Below, piece by piece: positions 60,433 through 64,000 of a stretch of DNA of 64,000 nt (the first letter of the stretch is position 1; every line of letters begins with the position of its first letter). Origin of the DNA: Thermodesulfobacteriota bacterium (GTDB taxonomy: Bacteria; Desulfobacterota; UBA8473); contig JBFLWQ010000011.1 of assembly GCA_040757775.1 (NCBI GenBank), forward strand, positions 28,370 through 92,369, written 5' to 3'. A program made the position numbers and the translations under genes. The notes beneath the pieces are model-generated. The model made no database searches, was not told the origin of the DNA, and saw only the letters and a program-made list of their open reading frames with translations.

Positions 60433-60662
60433 GAGGTCGTCTCACGTTCTTCTAAGATAGCCGAAGATAAATCGCTTCCCTGGATACGCAAACGGATTCC
60501 TGATAGTTTCCATGCTGGGGTTCTTTGTACTTTTTCAGAAAAAGGGACTATCTCAGCTACTGGTTTCCCGTGCCTAAGAAGAATAAGCGTTTCTCCATGC
60601 TCCACTTCAGTTATTAAATCTGAAGCCTTTTTGCGGAAATCTGTGAATGCGACGCTTTTCAT
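60429..60662 (-). CDS. Phd/VapB-like antitoxin
   Basis: This 77-residue protein begins KSVAFTDFRKKASDLITEVEHGETLILLRHGKPVAEIV, the Phd/YefM DNA-binding pattern. The charged C-terminus would wrap and block the toxin. AGGAGG precedes the ATG, and palindromic TGTACA-containing sequence upstream (GTGTACATTCAAGTGTACAT) likely serves as its operator. Confidence 0.88.
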   Translation of the reverse strand: MKSVAFTDFRKKASDLITEVEHGETLILLRHGKPVAEIVPFSEKVQRTPAWKLSGIRLRIQGSDLSSAILEERETTS

Positions 60663-60929
60663 TTACACACCTCCTCATGTGTACATTCAAGTGTACATCT
60701 TAGGTGGTGTTTTGTCAAGAATAATATCTGTACCTAGCCACTGCAATCTCCTTGCATAAAGGTTAAGCGCCTGCCTGTCAGGCAGACAGGTTTTGACCTC
60801 ATATTATTGCAGTGATAGTACCATAAATCTGCCATATCATAAAGTAACTGGAGACATCCAGACTTTTTCTACAGATTCAACACCTCGGCTGACTTGCCGC
60901 AGGTTTTAGCGATCAAGTCCAGCCGGTTG
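60663..60929. other. Gap with putative operator and hairpins
   Basis: TGTACATTCAAGTGTACA near 60678-60698 is an inverted repeat beside the antitoxin start. CCTGTC/GACAGG (60774-60790) followed by TTTTG is a terminator-like hairpin. No gene is seen. Confidence 0.5.
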
Positions 60930-61907
60930 TTATGCGGGTTTTTGAATGTTTTGCTGTGCCAACTCACCAGTTGGATTCATGGTTCGGGAAGGTCTTTCGT
61001 TATCAAATAAGGTCCCTTGGCTTGAATATGCCCTTATCCTTTGATTTGTCAGTTTTATATATTCAGGTTCTATGTCATACCCAATATAGTGCCTCTTGTC
61101 TTTTAAGGCGGCAAGGCAAGCGGTTCCGCTACCACAAAAAGGGTCTAATACAACATCGTCTTTGAAAGTATAGAGCTGGATTAAGCGGTGGGGTAGTTCC
61201 TCTGGAAAAGGAGCCGGATGCCCTATACTGCGTGCAGAAACGGCCGGAAAGGTCCAGACGCTTTTGGTCCATTCGAGGAATTCTTCTTTACCGATAGTGT
61301 CCTTTTTATATCCTCGTTTTCTAGAAAACGATTCCTTTGAAAAAATTAAAATATATTCGTGTATATCCCTCAATACAGGATTAGCAGCCGACTGCCAACT
61401 TCCCCAAGCAGTTGAGGGGCTGGCGCTTGAAGCCTTATCCCAGATAATTTCGCCCCTCATCAGATATCCGATTTCAAGCATGTCTTCTATGATATAACTA
61501 TGGAGTGGGATATATGGTTTCCTGCCGAGATTAGCCACATTAATACAAGCCTTCCCCCCGGTTACAAGTTTCTTGTAAGTCTCTTTGAATACAGCCTTTA
61601 ATAATGCTCTGTAATCGTCGAGGGAAAGATCTTTATCGTATTCCTTTTTTACATTATATGGTGGAGAAGTGATCATTAAATGGACACTGTAATCAGGTAG
61701 TTCATCCATAACTTCACTTGATTTGCAGTAGATTTTGTCTATGTTTTCAGGGGGTATGTTGTTTTCAATGAACTTAACCCGTTTAGGAGGTTGTTTACCT
61801 GCATACATTTTGCTGGAATAAAACTCTGAAGAATCGTGATTGATCCGCCCTGGAGCTCCGAAGGAACTCGTTTTTGTTCCATTGCGTTTGAATTTAAAAT
61901 CTGGCAT
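60930..61907 (-). CDS. Type II DNA methyltransferase (beta-class, N4-cytosine/N6-adenine)
   Basis: This 325-residue enzyme methylates DNA using SAM. The catalytic motif TSPPYN precedes the SAM-binding DPFCGSGTA, which is the beta-class order. The middle contains WDKASSASPSTAWGSW and HPAPFPEELPHRLI, common in type II enzymes. The recognition site is unknown. Its ATG at 61907 lies six bases after the end of the restriction-enzyme-like gene, so the two probably form a restriction-modification operon with the nuclease first. Confidence 0.9.
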   Translation of the reverse strand: MPDFKFKRNGTKTSSFGAPGRINHDSSEFYSSKMYAGKQPPKRVKFIENNIPPENIDKIYCKSSEVMDELPDYSVHLMITSPPYNVKKEYDKDLSLDDYRALLKAVFKETYKKLVTGGKACINVANLGRKPYIPLHSYIIEDMLEIGYLMRGEIIWDKASSASPSTAWGSWQSAANPVLRDIHEYILIFSKESFSRKRGYKKDTIGKEEFLEWTKSVWTFPAVSARSIGHPAPFPEELPHRLIQLYTFKDDVVLDPFCGSGTACLAALKDKRHYIGYDIEPEYIKLTNQRIRAYSSQGTLFDNERPSRTMNPTGELAQQNIQKPA

Positions 61908-61913
61908 GTTTTA

Positions 61914-62781
61914 TTATTCCTTAATAAGCCTTAAAAAAACTTCAGCTTTCTTTTCGTATGTGCCTTCAAGATTTGCAGTTTCAATAATCTTCCCCAATTC
62001 ATTCTTACTCTTCATACTTGAAAAATAATTCCTTTCCTCTGCCAACAAAACATTGAGCGCTCTTTTTAATTCTTCAAAATCATCAAACCGAATAAATCCC
62101 TCCTTCTCGGTTTTTTTTGATGTTTTCTCTTTTATCGTCCAATGGCCTAGGATTTACAGACCAAAAACCCTGTATGATTCCAGCAACTTTCAAATGGTCA
62201 ACTTTTGAAAAGTAGCTCTCTGTAATGGGAGTATTGCCCACAACAATTAATGGAATCGTTGAAGCCTTGAAGCTTGAGACCCTTATGTTTATGCTTTTGC
62301 CTATAGCTTTTAGCATCGAATCTGAACGTAATAACCCGGGATTTCCCTGATGAGTTTTATAATCACCAATACAGGATAGGGAATTTGAATGGAATTTCCA
62401 GTTCCAGACGATGGACATCTTAACCTCAACTATGGTCAAGATGTCCCCTGGTTTCTGTATTATATTTTTGTTTTTTGAAATGACGACATCGGCAGGAGAC
62501 ATGTTTGATAAGGCAATTTCCTCACAGATCGCCCCTTGAACTGCAAACAGCCCCTTATCTTTAACAGCCTCTTGGATTAAGTCCTTTGTCCATTTTTCGG
62601 TAAACTTTCCAATTAAAGAATTTCTGCTTTGAAGTGTGCTTTTCTTCCCTTTATACCCTTTGGGCCAATAAGCGAGATAGCTGCCTTCGGCTGTTACATA
62701 GAACAACTGTTCGGGAGAGGCAAATTTAGAGGATTCAATAAAAAACTTTTTTTCAACGTCATTATTCCAGAGGTTCACCAT
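61914..62781 (-). pseudogene. Restriction endonuclease-like gene with frameshift at an A8 tract
   Basis: The main frame gives 232 residues with a PD-(D/E)xK pattern: Asp98 in SPADVVIS and Glu119-x-Lys121 in IVEVKMS, followed by WNWKF. It then enters an eight-A run (62111-62118) and stops after an out-of-place tail. Shifting one base there continues for about 65 natural-looking residues (KEGFIRFDDFEELKRALNVL ... FLRLIKE) to a stop at 61914, just before the methyltransferase start. The intact protein would be about 290 residues. It is likely the cognate nuclease; the break may be phase variation, decay or sequence error. Confidence 0.7.
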
Positions 62782-62867
62782 TTTAGAATTCTACCTTTTT
62801 TTGATTTTAATTAAAAGCTTTTAGTCTGTTGTACCTTCTATCTCATTTTTTATTTTCGCATAACGAG

Positions 62868-64000
62868 TCTGTAGAAAAAGTCCTTTTACAGGGAAGTAGT
62901 TTCCTGATAAAAACGGATTTTTTCAGGCTTTTAACTTGGCAGAGGCTATAAATTTTTCCGGCGAAGCATTATTGCCTTTCCTTCAATCTATGAAGATATC
63001 GGGTGGCGTTGCTTTGTTTAGCTTCATCTCTGCTTATCTTACCATCATTCGGGTACATCAGGCAAATCCCAATCCATACCGGTGTATCTTCTTAACGTTG
63101 TGCACTATACAGAAGAGATTCCACTGTGTATTCACCTTGATCTTCCCCCGCAATGTGAAACGGTCGAGTCCTATAGCTGATGTAATATGGGCAAACGGTG
63201 GCTCACTTATTGCCAGCCGCATTCCGTAAAGAACTCTACCTAAAGCAGAGTCGATCTTTCGCTTCATCCTCTCTGTAAAGGTAATCTCGCCTTTTGCCGA
63301 CCTTCCCACAAAATAAGCAACCTGCCGTATCTCCGTACGCTCCGGATACCGCAGGCATTGGGAACGAAGGGCGCATGGAAGGCAGGCCGACTTGGGGCCC
63401 TTAAACTTATATGCCCGAAAGATCTTCACTACAACGTTGGCGCCACTGCGGTAGAGTCGTTTACCAGCAGGACACAGACAATAGCGCAGTTCCTTGTCAA
63501 AGATGAAATCTCTGACACTAAAAAGCGGAGCATGCCCCTTCTGTCTGGCCCGTTCAGCTCGTTCTTTCCTGCTACGCTCTTTGTAACGCTCGTAGTCGGC
63601 AAACCGGGGATCTCGCTTCCGAAAAAGATTATCTGCTATATAAGCATCTATCCCCCCGGTAAAAAGCATCTCCATATTCTTTTCCGTATGGAATCCACTA
63701 TCTGCTGTCAGTTTCGTTTCTGTAAAAATGTCTTCTTCTTTCTCAATGGCATTAAAGTTCTCCCGCACACCCTCGACCATCGGTTTCAATAAGTCGTGTT
63801 CCTGTGCTTCTCCAAATGCCTCTGCATGAACTATAACCTGGCGCTTGCTGTCTACCGCCGTCACGCCGTCATAACCCTGGATAACTCCATGAGAGGTCTT
63901 CATCTTGGCAGACTCGTTGTCCGTGATGTTGCTCTTTCTTGGTTTACCTGTCTTGCCAGGCTTGTCATCGTTATTACTCAGCCACTCCCGGATCTTTGAA
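62868..64000 (-). mobile_element. IS1182-family insertion sequence, truncated by the window edge
   Basis: The element runs off the right edge. The left boundary is placed near GTCTGTAGAAAAAGTCC at 62868 because this resembles transposon ends and lies just beyond the restriction gene region; the exact end and target duplication cannot be seen. Confidence 0.6.
63058..64000 (-). CDS. IS1182-family transposase (N-terminus outside window)
   Basis: About 314 C-terminal residues are visible. The DDE-type catalytic region includes AVDSKRQVIVHAEAFG and KLTADSGFHTEKNM, and the zinc-finger-like CPAGKRLYR with CLPCALRSQC is typical of IS1182/DDE_Tnp_1_6 transposases. The frame stays open past the internal ATG at 63903 to the window edge (KPGKTGKPRKSNITDNESAK), so the gene is partial here. 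It ends with the standard C-terminal SALGRVLYGMRLAISEPPFA and IVHNVKKI. The neighbouring toxin-antitoxin and restriction genes make this an accessory area. Confidence 0.92.
   Translation of the reverse strand, partial: SKIREWLSNNDDKPGKTGKPRKSNITDNESAKMKTSHGVIQGYDGVTAVDSKRQVIVHAEAFGEAQEHDLLKPMVEGVRENFNAIEKEEDIFTETKLTADSGFHTEKNMEMLFTGGIDAYIADNLFRKRDPRFADYERYKERSRKERAERARQKGHAPLFSVRDFIFDKELRYCLCPAGKRLYRSGANVVVKIFRAYKFKGPKSACLPCALRSQCLRYPERTEIRQVAYFVGRSAKGEITFTERMKRKIDSALGRVLYGMRLAISEPPFAHITSAIGLDRFTLRGKIKVNTQWNLFCIVHNVKKIHRYGLGFA

Noticed and set aside
59950..60916. Integron attC-like sites near GATTCAAC...GCGATC segments (59968 and 60874)
   Set aside because: The two segments share short words but lack the paired R and L boxes and the bulged palindrome of attC; no integrase is seen.

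Overview
The window looks like a chromosomal segment of an anaerobic Gram-negative bacterium, most likely a Desulfobacterota (former Deltaproteobacteria) relative with low-to-moderate GC. The lipopolysaccharide genes kdsA and kdsC, many outer-membrane-type lipoproteins and an Mla system show a diderm. An hgcAB mercury-methylation pair, a polysulfide/thiosulfate-reductase-like operon, a B12-type acyl-CoA mutase, LivFGHM-type uptake linked to an acyl-CoA ligase, and two selenocysteine-encoding genes point to a strict anaerobe using fatty or aromatic acids and sulfur compounds. This assignment is inference; no rRNA or tRNA gene was seen.

Layout. 1-3.7 kb (minus strand): Kdo/CTP operon (Rho-N-like protein, pyrG, kdsA, kdsC). 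3.9-7.0 kb: substrate-binding protein and an acyl-CoA mutase with non-canonical pocket residues. 7-15.5 kb: an accessory region with a lipoprotein caspase-like protease, a frameshifted lipoprotein gene, an XRE regulator with a hairpin over its ribosome-binding site, and a module (lipoprotein plus TPR-CHAT protease lipoprotein) bracketed by direct repeats of the 3' end of an adenosine-specific kinase gene. 15.5-24 kb: housekeeping and conserved genes (DUF1285, DUF1015, TrmN6, DciA-like, TPR lipoprotein, a formyltransferase/HAD pair). 24.4-32.1 kb: LivG-LivF-acyl-CoA ligase-LivH-LivM-LEA-like protein-LivK, closed by a strong terminator. 32.3-38 kb: two PfkB kinases, uvrC, a TPR lipoprotein and an acyl-CoA dehydrogenase. 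38.1-42.3 kb: CBS protein, cysteine-dioxygenase-like protein, hgcA, a MITE-like insert, hgcB and MmgE/PrpD. 42.4-46.5 kb: HesB-like selenoprotein and mlaE-mlaF-mlaD-TPR. 46.5-51.4 kb: an HlyD/ABC exporter. 51.7-57.9 kb: molybdopterin reductase, FeS subunit, NrfD, two half-size YeeE/YedE proteins (the second with in-frame UGA and a SECIS hairpin), a rhodanese-like protein and a Cys-rich MerR regulator. 58-64 kb: truA, an SDR, a VapBC-like pair, a restriction-modification pair whose nuclease is frameshifted at an A8 tract, and an IS1182-like transposase cut by the window edge.

How the parts fit. The sulfur operon couples a Tat-exported molybdoenzyme to a membrane quinol oxidase and to proteins that move sulfur; its regulator is encoded at the end. 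HgcA/HgcB would transfer a methyl group to Hg(II) in the cytoplasm. Both UGA genes need SelB/selC encoded elsewhere. At least four families of short dispersed repeats, including MITE-like elements with GTAAAAAGTC ends, occupy the intergenic spaces. Several single-base breaks (two in one lipoprotein gene, one in the restriction enzyme, and one lipoprotein gene without a standard start) may be biology or residual sequence error; raw reads would decide.
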